This document shows positions 11,083 through 23,966 of a DNA stretch of 64,000 bases, piece after piece. A program made the translations under genes and the position numbers. The stretch is from Ashinkailepas kermadecensis (lineage: Eukaryota; Arthropoda; Thecostraca; Neolepadidae), in the NCBI GenBank assembly GCA_034440615.1, contig JAOTOM010004041.1:80001-144000 (forward strand), written 5' to 3'. The notes beneath the pieces were generated by a model. It saw nothing but the letters and a program-made list of their open reading frames with translations. It was not told the DNA's origin and ran no database searches. Numbering within the stretch: the stretch's first letter is position 1; the number at the start of each line of letters is the position of its first letter.

Positions 11083-11679
11083 CTACAATGTTTCCAAGTT
11101 AATACATGCAATTTCGGTTAGCATCTTCATTTACATGAAACATCCATTTTAGCACAGTGGAGACTGCTAATATGTTCGACAAGATTGTGCTACCAAAGAG
11201 TTGCGTTATCAGGTCCATCTGCTACCCTCCATGGAGGGTAAGAGGGTACTTTTTGCACCTCTGTGTATGCACCTGTTTAAGCGTCTTCACAAACAGAGTG
11301 GAATATGTTTGACATATGCGACTTCGTGGCAAGCATAGCCGTACCATTCTGGAGTGAGCCTGCCACTTTGGGAACGGAATGGAGTGAAGTAATTTGTGAC
11401 AAAATATCCGCTGGGAAGCAGGGCGAGATAAACGAACGCTGAAGGCAGAAGAAATGACTTCGTGGAGACGAGGCGAAATGAGGTCACTCGTCCGAAGGGG
11501 ATTGTCCGGAAGATTGAGAGAACGGCTGACGTCTGACAGCGGCGGAACAGGCGACCCGCCCAGAACGTCTGCCGTGGGTTTTCCGGCTTGGTCTGATCTG
11601 GTCTGGGCTGTTTGGCGTAATGTGAACTTCGGTGTGGTGCCCACTCTGGTCTTGCTCAGGACTCTGGGACATCCGCACG
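11083..11679. other. No gene recognised
   Basis: 11245-11274 is the inverted partner of 7884-7912. 11300-11680 has an open minus-strand frame without recognisable motifs; its upstream end is in a minisatellite, so I do not call it coding. Confidence 0.4.
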
Positions 11680-11936
11680 GCCGCGGCGCCAGATAGCCGG
11701 CTGTGCAGGCCACCAGCCTGCTGTGGCACGGCCACGGCGCCAGATAGCCGGCTGTTCAGGCCACCAGCCTATGGCTGGCCGGCACGGCCACGGCGCCAGA
11801 TAGCCGGCTGTGCAGGCCGCCAGCCTGCTGTGGCACGGCCACGGCGCCAGATAGCCGGCTGCTCAGGCCACCAGCCTGCTGTGGCACGGCCACGGCGCCA
11901 GATAGCCGGCTGTGCAGGCCGCCAGCCTGCTGTGCG
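11680..11936. repeat. 51-bp GC-rich minisatellite, 5 copies
   Basis: Unit of 51 bp with CCACGGCGCCAGATAGCCGG, CTGTGCAGGCCACCAGCCTG and CTGTGGCACGG. The third unit carries an altered segment (ATGGCTGGCC). As 51 is a multiple of three, open frames on both strands repeat every 17 residues; they are repeat artefacts. Confidence 0.88.
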
Positions 11937-12254
11937 GCCCCGCAGTTGCAGCGAGTGGCGCGGCGCCGGCGGCACAACATCGCCCCGCCACGACGCCACA
12001 CCCGGCGGTGCTGTAACGGCCGTCGGCCGCCGTCGCCATCAGGTCATCAGGTGCTCCGGCCCGTATCGGGGCGTCATATCTCGACCACGTGCACACGTGG
12101 CGCGGCCGCTGTCGTGTAAACGTTTCAGTTAGTACCGCGCGCGGGCTGTTTTTCATCGCTGAGCACCGCTGACCTCTTCGCCACGGCGGGCCGCGGGCCG
12201 TTTGAAGTGCGCGGCGACGTCGGTGCACCGTTTACGAGCGGCTCGGCCGTCGCA

Positions 12255-12371
12255 GGCGGCCCGGCGGCGGTGGCGCCGGCCGCGCCTGTAGCACTAGCGG
12301 GTGCAGGTGGCGCCGGCCGCGCCTGTAGCCCGGCGGCGGTGGCGCCGGCCGCGCCTGTAGCACTAGCGAGG
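12255..12371. repeat. GC-rich tandem repeat, 3 copies
   Basis: Three copies share GGTGGCGCCGGCCGCGCCTG followed by TAGCACTAGC or TAGCCCGGCG. It lies in a GC-rich segment from about 11900 to 12430. Confidence 0.75.
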
Positions 12372-12615
12372 CCATCGCACGGCTGGACGAGCGGTGTCTG
12401 CACTGTCCTGCCTGCGACCTGGCAGCCAGCCTAATTGTCGCCGGTCGTGCATGCGAGCTGTTATATGGAGCTCAGCGTGCCGCTAAGGAGGGGATTGGTG
12501 AGGGTGTAATACTTTGAGCATCAACCATTGAGCGAGTGAAAGCCGTTCACACGGTTCCATCAGTTAAGTTTCTCTTTCACCTGCAGAGGAATAAGTTATT
12601 CCACTACTTGCTGCC

Positions 12616-12693
12616 GGTAATGTTCCGGTAATGTTCCGGTAATGTTCCGGTAATGTTCCGGTAATGTTCCGGTAATGTTCCGGTAATGTTCCG
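12616..12693. repeat. 11-bp minisatellite, 7 perfect copies
   Basis: Unit GGTAATGTTCC, all copies identical, which indicates recent expansion. Confidence 0.92.
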
Positions 12694-13210
12694 GGCACAC
12701 CTGCTCATCACATGGTGGGAGTTGTAGAACAAAAGCTAGCATTCTGCTTGCAATGATACGAGTATTATAATTCGCGTAGGTGTGGGTTTCTGAAAATTAT
12801 TGGGCGGGCACAGTGCATGGAGGCAATTGGCGGGCCCAAATGAATTGGGTGTGGGGGGCATATCACATAGGGTCCTATGTTAAAAGCGAACATCATTGAA
12901 AGGGGGAAAATTCAACATGGCGGGGGGGCAAGTGCCCTCCAAAAAGCGTTCAAAGCTCCCCTGCTATTTTGATACAGGTATCATACAAAGAGCTTTATTA
13001 AAAGCAACGCTCTAAGGAAGGTTAAATATGATTAAAATAGGCATTGATGGGCATGCCGGGAAGGGACGAAGGGAAACGAGACACTTCCTTGTCGTCCCTG
13101 TAGGGACGACAGGGACGAACCAGGGCGGGAAAGGAATGAACGTGTGTGGGACGAAGCCGAAAAGAGACGGCAAGGAATGAGAAGCGAACGAGACGTGACG
13201 ACAGGGAGAG
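12694..13210. other. No gene seen; short G-rich dispersed-repeat-like stretch
   Basis: 12780-12965 has repeated GGGGG runs around CATGGC and AAGTGCCCTCC, resembling the decayed element sequence near 4790 and 15715. Nothing else was identified. Confidence 0.35.
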
Positions 13211-13211
13211 T

Positions 13212-13555
13212 GGCTGGAATGGGTGCAGACGGAGCAGGAACTGGCCCAAATGGGTGTAGACGGAGCAGAGACTGGCTGGAATGGGCATAGACGGAGCAGA
13301 GACTGGCCGGAATGGGTACAGACAGAGCAGATACTGGCCGGAATGGGTACAGACAGAGCAGAGACTGGTCGTAATGGGTACAGACGGAGCAGAGACTGGT
13401 CGGAATGGGTACAGACAGAGCAGATACTGGCCGGAATGGGTACAGACAGAGCAGAGACTGGTCGTAATGGGTACAGACGGAGCAGAGACTGGTCGGAATG
13501 AGTGCAGATGCAGCGGAGACTGGCTGGAATGGGTGCAAACTGAGCAGAGACTGAA
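13212..13555. repeat. 31-bp minisatellite, about 11 copies
   Basis: Unit of 31 bp built from GAATGGGTACAGACAGAGCA followed by GAGACTGGTCG, with regular variants that show a two-unit higher-order pattern between 13300 and 13500. It generates the long Ser/Cys/Pro-rich minus-strand frames across 13012-13770, which are not genes. Confidence 0.9.
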
Positions 13556-16424
13556 CGTGAGAGACAAAAATGACGAATGCTTGGTACAGTACCGGAAATT
13601 GACAGGACGGACAGGAAAGTGACGATATGAGGGTGACAACCGGTGAATAGATTCAGGCGGGCATGGCGGGAACAGATTAAGTTAAGTCGTTGGAGGTGGT
13701 TCGAGGCAGTTCGAGTCTGACGGTTCAGTTTCAGTTTGACGGCATGTCGTTCCCACCGGCTGAATAACACAGGCTGAGATTATTTATTCCTGCCGTTCCA
13801 GGTAAATCAGCGGATGTACGCGGCTTCATCAGTTGACCTCGATTGACCTCGATTGACCCGTCGTTTATGAGTATTTCATTTAATCGCACCAGTTATCTTG
13901 GCACCAAATGTCCGCGTCTGACATACAAATCTCAGGATGGATGAGTGAGAAAATAATTGCAATTTCTCATTGCATGCAATTTTCTCAAGAATTGAGAAAA
14001 TCAGAGGTGCCATCCAGAAAATCACCTCTTCCCACAACATTCAAGATGGCTGGACTTTCCACCGTTCGTCTGATTTGTTCTATGGTGATCCTGGGTGTGA
14101 AGCTAGAATTTAGCGGCCATTTTTACTCTAGAGGATTACAAGATGGAAATGTTCAGCAAAATATTGAACATGCCACCAAGGCATATGGTATAGGGAGTAA
14201 TATGAAACCTTCCCTATGGGTCATAATGTTATGCGTCAAACGTCATGGGATTGGCAAGATCTGGAGAAATACTTCGATAAATAATTCGTGTGCGCAAGTA
14301 CATGGACAGTGTTTGTGCTGAAATGCGCGGGAAAAACTCGCAAGCGTTCTCGACCGCTGACAAGATTTGATCTTTGACCTGGCACTTGAGGTCAATTCGT
14401 GAACCTACACGATCATGATCAATATCAGTCACGAGATCTAATAACGAGTTGCACGCCAGTTTTGGTTTTGCTGATCTAGTCTGTTCTGCTTGGAATTGTC
14501 AGGAATTAGTGCCGGCTCCTCCCGTGCTATTTGAACGTGACAAGGTGCCCAAAGCCGACGAGGGTTAGTGAGCTTACATGAACAAGGCTCTCTGATGGGC
14601 TCTTGTGAATATGCAAGCAATATTTATTTGAGGTTGCTTGCAGAAGACTGTGTGTGGAGCATGCAGTTGCAAGAAGAAGTTACCATGTGTGACCTTGAAA
14701 AGGTCACAAGACCTTATGCCTAGTGAGAGAGGTTAATGACTAACCTCCTAGCTATATTTGATTAATTAAGCATCCATTTGTACAGAAAGAAGAACTTTAG
14801 TTAACTAATGCTGACTTGTGTACACCATAATCGCCGTTTCAGCACAAATTTTCCTGACATGTCCTCAAGAATGGCGTGATATATATGTCACCTGTCATGG
14901 CCCGAAGTTTTGTGTTGCATTAGCTTATGCACAAGAGATGCATTATGAGATATTCGAAAGTTCGGCGCGCGAACTCATTCGGCTCGGTGCCCATTGTTCC
15001 ATTCGAGAGATGGGGTACCATCCCCCAGCCGGCTAAGACGCTGACTGGGGGCATCCCACACCCCGGAAGGCGAGGGATGACACACGGTATGGCAGGGCGA
15101 GCACCTACTCAATCAGCGAACGCTCCCGCACTTGCTTCGACTTGCTCCTATCTGTCACTGCAATTCTCCTGTAAGGTACTCTCAACATTATCGGTGCGAC
15201 GCTCTGCAACTGGTCCTCTATGCTGTAGCCGAACTGGAGCGTGCGGCGGTGCCCTCGGACGTCAGTATCTACGGCATCACCATAGATACCAGCATGTGGA
15301 CGGCTGCTCCATTTGTCGTATTGTTTGCGGCTTGACTGATGGCAGGTATGCTGTGCCGCTGGACATTGCCGATGGACATGCTGTGCCGCACATTCGGGCC
15401 AGCCTACCAATGGCATATTTTCACGGTTGACCCGACTTTGAAGTCCACTGGTTGTTCTGGTCCACTGGTTTGACTTTGAAGTCCACTGGTTGTACAGCCC
15501 GGGCACCTCGAGACATCATCTCACAAAAGAATGCTATGTTTGCTGGTTTGTAGCGGTTCCACAATGGGACATCAGACGGCGAGTGTTCCGCACGCTCACT
15601 CCACACGCGATCCATGATAGATACTGGACAATGGACAGGTGCCATGCGGAGGAGGGTTCACACAATGTACTCGTCCGCGTACCCTTGGTCACACTCATGG
15701 GTGTTGCTTTGTATACTTTTGAGGGGGCCAATGCACCTTCAATGTTGGCTTTACCCCCAATCATTTCAATTTTTAACATGGGGCCTATGGAGTTTGCCGC
15801 CTCCAGTCGATTTTGACCCGTCCATTGCCTCAATTTATTGCAGCCTTCCCCAAATAATTTTCACAAATAAATGTTCCTGGATATGTCTCAGGCTAGATGC
15901 AGGAGCTGGGCTCGTCAAGTTGTCAGTAGAACATCGCGAGATATTAGGGAGCTGCCAGGGCCGTGAGAATGCCTGCAAAACTAGACAGAAAGATACACAG
16001 CACAGGGCTAATAACAACTGTATCATCGTGTGAACGGCTGAGCTCATCCCCACCGTACTTACGCCTATGATGATTTAAAACATGACATTTTGGTGAGGGC
16101 TTCAAGTCAGTAGGCGTTCTCATGGCTTGGTTCCACTATTGATTGCCGGGGTACTTGCAAATATTACTGGTGTCCAAACGAGACGCAACGCAGTTAACAG
16201 CCAGTAATTCACATACTGTAATGTGCAACGTTGCGACTATGCAAGTTGCAGAACAGCAATGACCCGAACAACCTGACAGCTATTGCTTTCGCCTGCATTA
16301 TTTGACACCGATATTGACATTGACCAGCATTCGTTCGTGGTGAAGTGCTTGGCGCTTTGTCGCGTGCCGATGCTACGTGAAGCTTCGTTTGTCAATGCAG
16401 CCAGCCTGGCTGCGGTGTCGCCGT
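13556..16424. other. No gene recognised
   Basis: 13835-13862 contains three short GATTGACCTC copies. 15430-15495 contains two copies of TTTGAAGTCCACTGGTTGT. The frame at 13908-14321 lies in DNA with the look of degraded repeats (GCGGCCATTTTTACTCTAGA) and no recognisable protein motif. The rest is unique-looking. Confidence 0.45.
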
Positions 16425-16554
16425 CCACGTCGCCCCTCTTGGCAGTGCCACAGTCGTCAACCGCGCGGTCACGCTGTCCAGGAAGCGCCCACGTCGCTCT
16501 TCTTGGCAGTGCCACAGTCGCCAACCGCGCGGTCACGCTGGCCAGGAAGCGCCC
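16425..16554. repeat. 64-bp direct duplication, 2 copies
   Basis: Two copies share CTTGGCAGTGCCACAGTCG, CAACCGCGCGGTCACGCTG and CCAGGAAGCGCCCAC, with a period of 64 bp and few differences. Confidence 0.8.
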
Positions 16555-16699
16555 ACTCTCAAGGCAAACTCAATCTAGCCAGTCGACAAATAGAACGCAC
16601 TCGCGCAACCATCACCGACAAGTTTGAAGAGCGAGGCGTGCAGTCGCCGTGCAGTTTGCCGTCAATCGACTGACCTCCAGTCCAATTCAATCGGCTGCG

Positions 16700-17110
16700 A
16701 CGTGTGACGCGGGCATATCTGCCGAACATATGGGCACATTTGGGCACCACAGACACATTGACATGCATGCACCTGACGTGCGTGTGCATGCCACATGAGC
16801 GTGACGTATGTGGCGTTTGGACACATTTGGGCATCATGGTACTCTCTTGAGATATTGAGTGGCAATATCTCAAGGCATATTGAGCATATTGAGAATGGCA
16901 TATTGAGATATATGGGCATGATATAGATGGGACATGCTATGTTGGGTGGTATGACGTATATGGACGTCAAACATATGGATCACACATTTTTGGACATGAC
17001 ATGATATATGTGCTATATGAACGTATTTAAGCATCACGGACATATTAACACATATGGACATGAAATATGTGGCTATGGCATATGCAACATGTGGACACGT
17101 ATGGACATCG
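16700..17110. repeat. Degenerate CATATGGACAT-type simple repeat
   Basis: Loose repetition of CATATTGAGATAT, CATATGGAC and TTTGGGCAC motifs. No fixed period can be assigned. It adjoins the CT tract. Confidence 0.5.
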
Positions 17111-17180
17111 CCAGCATACTTGGGAAACAGCAGAAGACTCACTGTCACAAGTGGCTGGCCGATGCGGCTGGCACGACGGA

Positions 17181-17472
<292 letters not shown>

Positions 17473-17691
17473 CTTTCCCTCGTTTCATTCATGAAACGGT
17501 ATAAAAAGAGAAAATGGAACAAAAAAGAAAAAGGCGCACTCCAAAGGAAGACAACGAAAAGGAAATGATACAGAACCGTTCAAATAAAAAGAGAGATACA
17601 AAAAATCATGAGATAACCAAAAAGCTCAACGACTGTGCATCTAATATGTACTGTGTTCTTTCAAAGTCAAAGAGAAGTTGCGTTGGTCTGA

Positions 17692-18035
17692 TCGCACCCC
17701 TCTCTACACTCCATGTCCCACTCCATGTCCCACTCCATGTCCCACTCCATGTCCCACTCCATGTCCCACTCCATGTCCCACTCCATGTCCCACTCCATGT
17801 CCCACTCCATGTCCGCACCCCTCTATACACTCTATGTCCCACTCTATGTTCCACTCCATGTCCCACTCCATGTCCCACTCCATGTCCCACTCCATGTCCC
17901 ACTCCATGCCCCACTCCATGTCCGCACCCCTCTCTACACTCCATGTCCCACTCCATGATCGCACCCCTCTCTACACTCCATGTCCCACTCCATGACCGCA
18001 CCCCTCTCTACACTCTATGTCCCACTCTGACACCG
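17692..18035. repeat. 12-bp minisatellite with higher-order structure
   Basis: Unit CATGTCCCACTC repeated about 20 times and interrupted five times by a block CGCACCCCTCTCTACACTC. The higher-order block shows that segments of the array have been duplicated as units. Confidence 0.9.
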
Positions 18036-19330
18036 ACCGAACCGCAGCTTCAACTTTACTACGTCATTGGTCGCTGTCTTGTCTCGCTCCGTCTCTTCAA
18101 ACAAGCTACAACTATCGATTCTTCAAGTTCTGCCGATTAAAAAGTGCTCTTCATGCTTTCAAGTAACCTCTTCGCTGCAAGCTCTGCCCATCTCTTCAAG
18201 TCATTAACTATCTCCAAACACACATCGTACACACACACAGATAACACATCCTCAAACACCAACACAGAGCACAAATCACAAACGCCAGAAGCAGCCGATA
18301 TCATCACATTGGTTGCAGGCTGACAAAACTCAACGGCGACGACGGTGGGTGTCTGTCTATTGGCCACGTCAGGACTAGGTCACGATCAGCCACTATCGTA
18401 GTGGGGGGGGAGTGGAAGAGCACGACAGAGTCCGGCACAACGACAAGAGGAACAACTCTGCTCCTTGTGCTCAGTGTCCCTGTTTCTCGGTGATCCAGTG
18501 GCGCAAGCTTATAACTACGGACATTTTCATTGTACCAACTATTTCTAATGACTGAGTAACTAAGGAATCGATTATCTGTGAGGGGATTCTGACCGTGGAG
18601 GATTTCTCCCGAGGAGAAATTTAGTTCCCTTAATTAGGTGAATGAAAGACCAGGAAGATGAAGACGTAGACAGACTTGATGTGTGCTGTATGCCGTATTT
18701 TAAGATGGAGACATGCTTCACGAGGAAAACGATTAACGACTAACCACCACCGGTCCATGCTAACTGGAGTTTTTCATGAGAAGCCGGTGCTATTTCAAAT
18801 GTTGGACAGTGCCAAAATTAGAGATTCTGATTGGAGAAAGAACGCTGGACGGACCGCGGTGCCTTGCTGTAAGTTTTGCTGCGACGGAAAGAGGTGAAGG
18901 TTTCTAGGGACGTGTATTGGACTATGAAAAGCTCATTTGTATGCGCGTATACAATTTTATAATATGCTAGTGAAGACAATATTGTCATGCTATTTTTATC
19001 GGAAGTGATTGTGTTATAGTGCTGTTTTTATATTGCAGCTTCAGTTGCATCTAAGCCTAGCTCATTGCAGAACAGAAGGACGTAAGGCGGGGTGAAGCTT
19101 TACATGAAAATTTTGGCATTGCGCCAAGCTATGTTCAACGGAGGCCATTTGCCACACGGGGCTTGTAATGGCAAAGTGATCAGATTCCAAGGGGAATGTA
19201 GCGTTTTCCGTACAGAAGCACAGTCAAGTAGGCCTGCAAGTTTGGATTGATTGTGGAAACAAGAAAGAGGATTAACTGCGCGGCATAGAAGCCTTTCTTG
19301 AACGTGAGCAAGATGTGAAGGCAGAACAGT
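18036..19330. other. No gene recognised
   Basis: Mixed unique-looking sequence; no exon or element end is convincing. Confidence 0.45.
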
Positions 19331-19425
19331 GGCGTCAAGGCTCTCACGGTTCACGGGTTATTGGAGCTGCAGTGGCATCAAGGCTCTCACGGTTCAGGGG
19401 TTATTGGAGCTGCAGTGTTCATCAC
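19325..19425. repeat. 47-bp duplication, 2 copies
   Basis: Two copies share CAAGGCTCTCACGGTTCA, GGGTTATTGGAGCTGCAGTG. A related short repeat (GGTTACCGGGCTTCGGTTGT) occurs twice at 19571-19622. Confidence 0.75.
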
Positions 19426-19873
19426 GGCTGCAGTGGTTGTCGGACGTGCAGTTGCGGTGATTGGGGAAACACTGGCTGTCCGAGTTACGGTGCTGAGCGA
19501 CCACTTTGGTCGGTTGGCCGAAAACCCAGAACAGCCGACACAAGTGTTGCGGTGGTTAGCATAGCCTCAGTGGTTACCGGGCTTCGGTTGTTGAGGCTAC
19601 GGTGGTTACCGGGCTTCGGTTGTTGTGGAGGCTGCGGTGGTTACCGTTGTCGCGCCAGTTACCAGAACTACATAAATGGCTGTGAGGCTGCCGTTTTTTT
19701 TGTGGGGGGGGCGCAATGGTTATCTGGGCATCTGAGGTGACCGGAACGGCAGCCATGCATAACTCTCACTTGATGCTTCGCTGCCCAGAGGGGCAGCGGT
19801 GTTCTGGGGCCGACACAGTGTGTCTTCGATGAGTGACTGCCCGAGGTGTCCGCCTCTGCAGTGTACATGATCG

Positions 19874-20088
19874 GCCGTGCTAATGTCGAAGGTGACCGTG
19901 CTAAGGTCGAAGGTGAACGTGCTAAGGTCGAATGTGGCCGCGCTAAGGTCGAGGGTAGCCGTGCTAAGGTCGAGGGTAGCCGTGCTGAGGTCAAAGGTGA
20001 CCGTGTTAAGGTCGAAGGTGGCCGTGCTAAGGTCGAAGGTGGCCGTGCTGAGGTCGAAGGTGGCCGTGTTGAGGTCGAGGGTGGCCTC
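19874..20088. repeat. 21-bp minisatellite, about 10 copies
   Basis: Unit GACCGTGCTAAGGTCGAAGG plus T, with G/A variants. The period of 21 is divisible by three, so repetitive frames are open on both strands. Confidence 0.9.
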
Positions 20089-20192
20089 CAGCTTCCAGGT
20101 ACTGCTCCAGGGTTGGTCTTCCAGCAACCTTTCACGAACTGAACGACTTGGCACGGGGTCGTGCGGCATGAATAATGCTTCCCGGCTGCCAG

Positions 20193-20417
20193 CATTTAGA
20201 ATACATCTGTGCGGCTGGAATACGCGACAAGGGAACGAGAGGACATTCTGAGCTCAACTTTGCAGAGGTTGAACCACCTGTGTACCACCTGTGCAGGCAT
20301 GTACCACCACCACCTGTGCCTGATCAGTCTGGTGGGTCTGTGGTTGAACCATTTAGAATACATCTGTGCGGCTGGAATACGCGACAAGGGAACGAGAGGA
20401 CATTCTGAGCTCAACTT
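20193..20417. repeat. 67-bp direct repeat pair, 157 bp apart
   Basis: Segments 20193-20260 and 20350-20417 are essentially identical. They start CATTTAGAATACATCTGTGC, continue GGCTGGAATACGCGACAAGG and end GACATTCTGAGCTCAACTT. The 89 bases between contain shorter TGTACCACCTGTG repeats. This looks like a recent segmental duplication. Confidence 0.85.
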
Positions 20418-20419
20418 CC

Positions 20420-21590
20420 GGCTCGGAGTTCATTGAACCTTAGTGAGAATCGAGTGGTGTTAAACATTTCTGCTGGGATTTTACTATAACAAGCAATACT
20501 TGCTATTTATCCCGCTGAACCACTGGGCTGTATCCTTTATATATCTTTATATATCTTCTTCTCTACATCTTTATATTTTGTGGGTGTATGTTTTTGTATT
20601 TATTTATATCTTATCTACGCCGCACCTTTCATGTACGGAGTAGTTCACAGCTATAATTAAAACGAAGGATGAATAGTGTGAAGATAGTGGAATTGGTGTC
20701 TCAGAAAGTGCTTTTGCCACACAAATATTCTTCTTCTTGGAAATTCTTTGGAAGGTTTTCATTCTGAGTTCTCTGCTCCTGAGAAGCGAAGGCCGACATG
20801 TTTATTTTCGAGGAAACTCAGTCTGCCACTCCAGCGGTATGGAGTGACCTGCGCTGCGCTGTGCCGATGCCATGCAGTGCACGGCCCACCACGTTATGTC
20901 GCGCACCGGCGCCACACCAAGTCGGTCATGTCTGGCCATTTTAGGAGCGCCTGAGACTAGAGCTGACTTGGTCACGTGTTATGCGCCACTCTACCCACGC
21001 ACGGTGGTTAGCACGGCCCCCACCAAGACGGATTGGCAGCGCGACGTCGCAGTGGCATGAAGTTTTTCCTTCATAATGTCAATGGGTGGAGTTTTTCGTC
21101 GCCGATGGCCACATGCGGATTGGCAAGGCTGATGTAGCTGTTGACAGGAGACCGTGAATGTCGGCCATCAGCACGAAACATGATCATGCATGATTATGTG
21201 AGTGAGCATAACACGCAAAGTTTAATATAACGAACACGCACCACAATTAGCAAGTTGCATTGTTCAAATCATCACATGTCGCCTACTAGACGTGGTGTGC
21301 CTTTTTCCGACCCTCCCTTGTTCTTGGCGAGTCCAGACGGCGCAGTGCGTCACTACATCGAATAAGGTTTTTTCAGATTACGTTGTAAATGACTTGCATT
21401 ATGCCTTTCATGTGGATATAACATGAGCTGGTCCTTCCCTTCTGTAATATATACTTATATATGAACTTAGTCAACCTAGGCACTTAGCTTAAAGTATATA
21501 AATGACTGTCGTGGGAGATTGTCAGTGAAAACCATGGCGTTATTATGTAAGTATAAAAGTCATGAGTGGCCAGTCTGCAACATGTGGCAC
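20420..21590. other. No gene recognised
   Basis: Unique-looking AT-rich sequence with a TTTATATATCTTTATATATC stretch at about 20536. Confidence 0.45.
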
Positions 21591-21594
21591 CAGG

Positions 21595-21930
21595 TTCAAT
21601 GAGGTGCACCAGCAAGGCGAAAATACACACCAACACGTACCAGGTGGGAAAACCCACATCATGTAGATTGCAGGGGAGATTCAGGGCATGGGGGCACACG
21701 GAGCATGTGCACCTCATTCAAGTTGGGTGCACTTGAGCCTTCTGGAGGAGAGCCTTTTCCGCCAGAGGGGCTCTTTTTTCTGAAGACGTCAATGGGGTGC
21801 ACCTGAGCTTCCTAAAGGGTGCACCAGCACTCTTCAGGAAGCTCATGTGCACCCCATTGACGTCTTCAGCAAAAAAGAGCCCCTCTAGCGGAAAAGGCAC
21901 TCCTCCAGAAAGCTCAAGTGCAACCACCTT
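21595..21930. mobile_element. Nested foldback element
   Basis: The inner inverted repeat has arms of about 94 bp (about 21722-21816 and 21834-21927). Both contain GTGCACTTGAG, CTTCTGGAGG, CTTTTCCGC, AGAGGGGCTCTTTTTT and GAAGACGTCAATGGGGTGCAC in inverse order, separated by about 18 bases. Just outside on the left there is a second, smaller inverted pair, ATGAGGTGCAC (about 21599) and GTGCACCTCAT (about 21708). It has no coding capacity. Internal blocks resemble the hAT-like MITEs in this window, so it may derive from two inverted copies of that family. Confidence 0.7.
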
Positions 21931-23455
21931 GAATTATTCACCAGCAGACACCCGCCCAATTACACGCTTAAAATGTACTCTATGCACCCCTGGACTTTAC
22001 CCAATCATTTTCCATGGCCATTGCGAATTGTTCTTCCAGGCAGCTGTTTTCCACATGTGCGTCACCAGCATTATTTGCTACCAAACTCCAGCACTTCGAA
22101 CCGCTGCACCATGCACACCAGTGACAGCCTGTCACCAGGCACACCAGTGACACCAGGCACACCAGTGACAGCCTGTCTCCCACAGACAAGATTGTATCGA
22201 ATGTGTCATACTCTGCAGGCTGGATAATTGGAGACTGGAGTATCACATTCAAAGATGGTGTGGAAAATGTCATTCTGTGCTATTTTCACAAATCAATTGC
22301 TGAAGGCTCCAAATTCCAGTCACATTTGCATGGCATAGGCTACGCCAGCCTCGAAAAATGTTCAACCCATACCTGTTTTGTGCAATATACCAGGTTAACC
22401 AGCATTCTAATTAATTACATATGCAAAGGCAAGCATAGACATAACACTAGCATTGCAAAACATTTTTCCATCAATACATTCTTTGCATATTTTTAGCACT
22501 TATTTTTCATTTGGGGTTGTTTTTAAAGCAGACGGCAATAAGTTAAATCGTTTGGCAATCTGAATGCCTTGACTGGAGATACAAATGACTAAGACGTAGA
22601 CTAAGCCCCCATTGACTATACTCCATTTAGTCATAAGCAGTTTGTGCCATTCATGCGAGGTAATTACGGAAGTTATATCCAGTTATATTTTTCAAAGAGA
22701 GAGGGAAGGAATTACCAATTTCAAGTGCGTGCGTACTGTATTACTGCTACTGCTGGTCATTGTTGGGTGACATTGTCCTGCCTCCCTCAAACGCTTCAAT
22801 GAAAATATCCCTGACTATGCCTAGCTGAGCTTGCTTAAAGATACAGGGCGCCCCTTGTTTTGTCGTGAAAAATATAGTGCACAAAACTATACGGCATAGC
22901 ATGTATGTCGTGTATGTGTAACTGTGTATGTCTTGGACGCGGCGAAATTGAAAGATGCATGATTCTACCAATTGCTGTCATATCAGAGGAAAACAGCTGT
23001 GGCAAACGAAGCTTGAAGGCAAACTTTGACGTACGTTTAAAGTAATAATATCTTGGGTTAAAACCTACCGGGGTTCTTGCTTTTTGTCAAGGTTGTTTGT
23101 GGCTGATGGTAGTTAAATGCGTGCCCCCCTTCAAGCTCATTTAGTTATATAGCGACGATGCGTATTATATTGCATTCCTTCACATAGTTATAAAACAATG
23201 CGGCACAGACACAGAGCAATTAGGTATATCTAGATCATATCGTTTATCATATCGCTTAGTGTTCCTAAAATTTACAAGAATTGAGAAAGTTGCGACATTG
23301 TTCGAATCTTCAATAATTGACAAAGCAAGTGAACGACACGGCATTTTGGCCGGCACATTTTCCAGTGCTGACGAATATGCCAAAGCGACAGATCAGTGCG
23401 CTCGCTTATCAGGGGCAAGATTGGCCTCCCCCTGTTGATCGGTGTGTGCTGGGGT
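21931..23455. other. No gene recognised
   Basis: 22105-22175 contains four CACACCAGTGACA-type repeats. The remainder is unique-looking AT-rich sequence. Confidence 0.45.
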
Positions 23456-23464
23456 TTTATCGTG

Positions 23465-23966
23465 TTGCTGTGTCTGTTGTGGTTAAGCGTGCTGTGGTTC
23501 AATCTGTCGTTCAGTGTTGTGGTTCTCGTGTTGTGTCTTGATATCTTCATCTTGTGGCTCAATCTTTTTTCAGCCGTGTCGCGACCAATCGTGCTGTGGT
23601 TCAGTGTGTTTGGTTCGACGCTTGTTATTGTGGTCTTTCAACGGTCGACGTGTCGTAAAACAAATAACCATCTCACCAACCCCTGTGTGATCTCGTGCTG
23701 AGGTTCAGTCGTGTTGTGGTTCAGTCGTGCTGAGGTTTTATCGTGTTGCTGTTCAGTCGTGTTGTGGTTCAGTCGTGCTGTGGTTCAATCATGCTGCGTT
23801 TCAGTCGTGTTGTGGTTCAGTCGTGTTGTGGTACAGTCGCGCTGTGATTCAGTCGTGTTCAGTCGTGTTGTGGTTCAGTCGTGTTGTGGTTCAGTCGTGC
23901 TGTGGTTCAGTCGTGCTGTGGTTCAGTCGTGTTGTGGTTCAGTCGTGTTGTGGTTCAGTCGTGGGG
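23465..23966. repeat. 16-bp minisatellite
   Basis: Unit GTTCAGTCGTGTTGTG with T/C variants. It is clean from about 23700 to 23966 (about 16 copies) and diverged from 23465 to 23620. Confidence 0.85.

Noticed and set aside
13012..13770. 252-codon minus-strand frame with repeating Cys-Thr-His-Ser
   Set aside because: Follows the 31-bp minisatellite in three overlapping frames.
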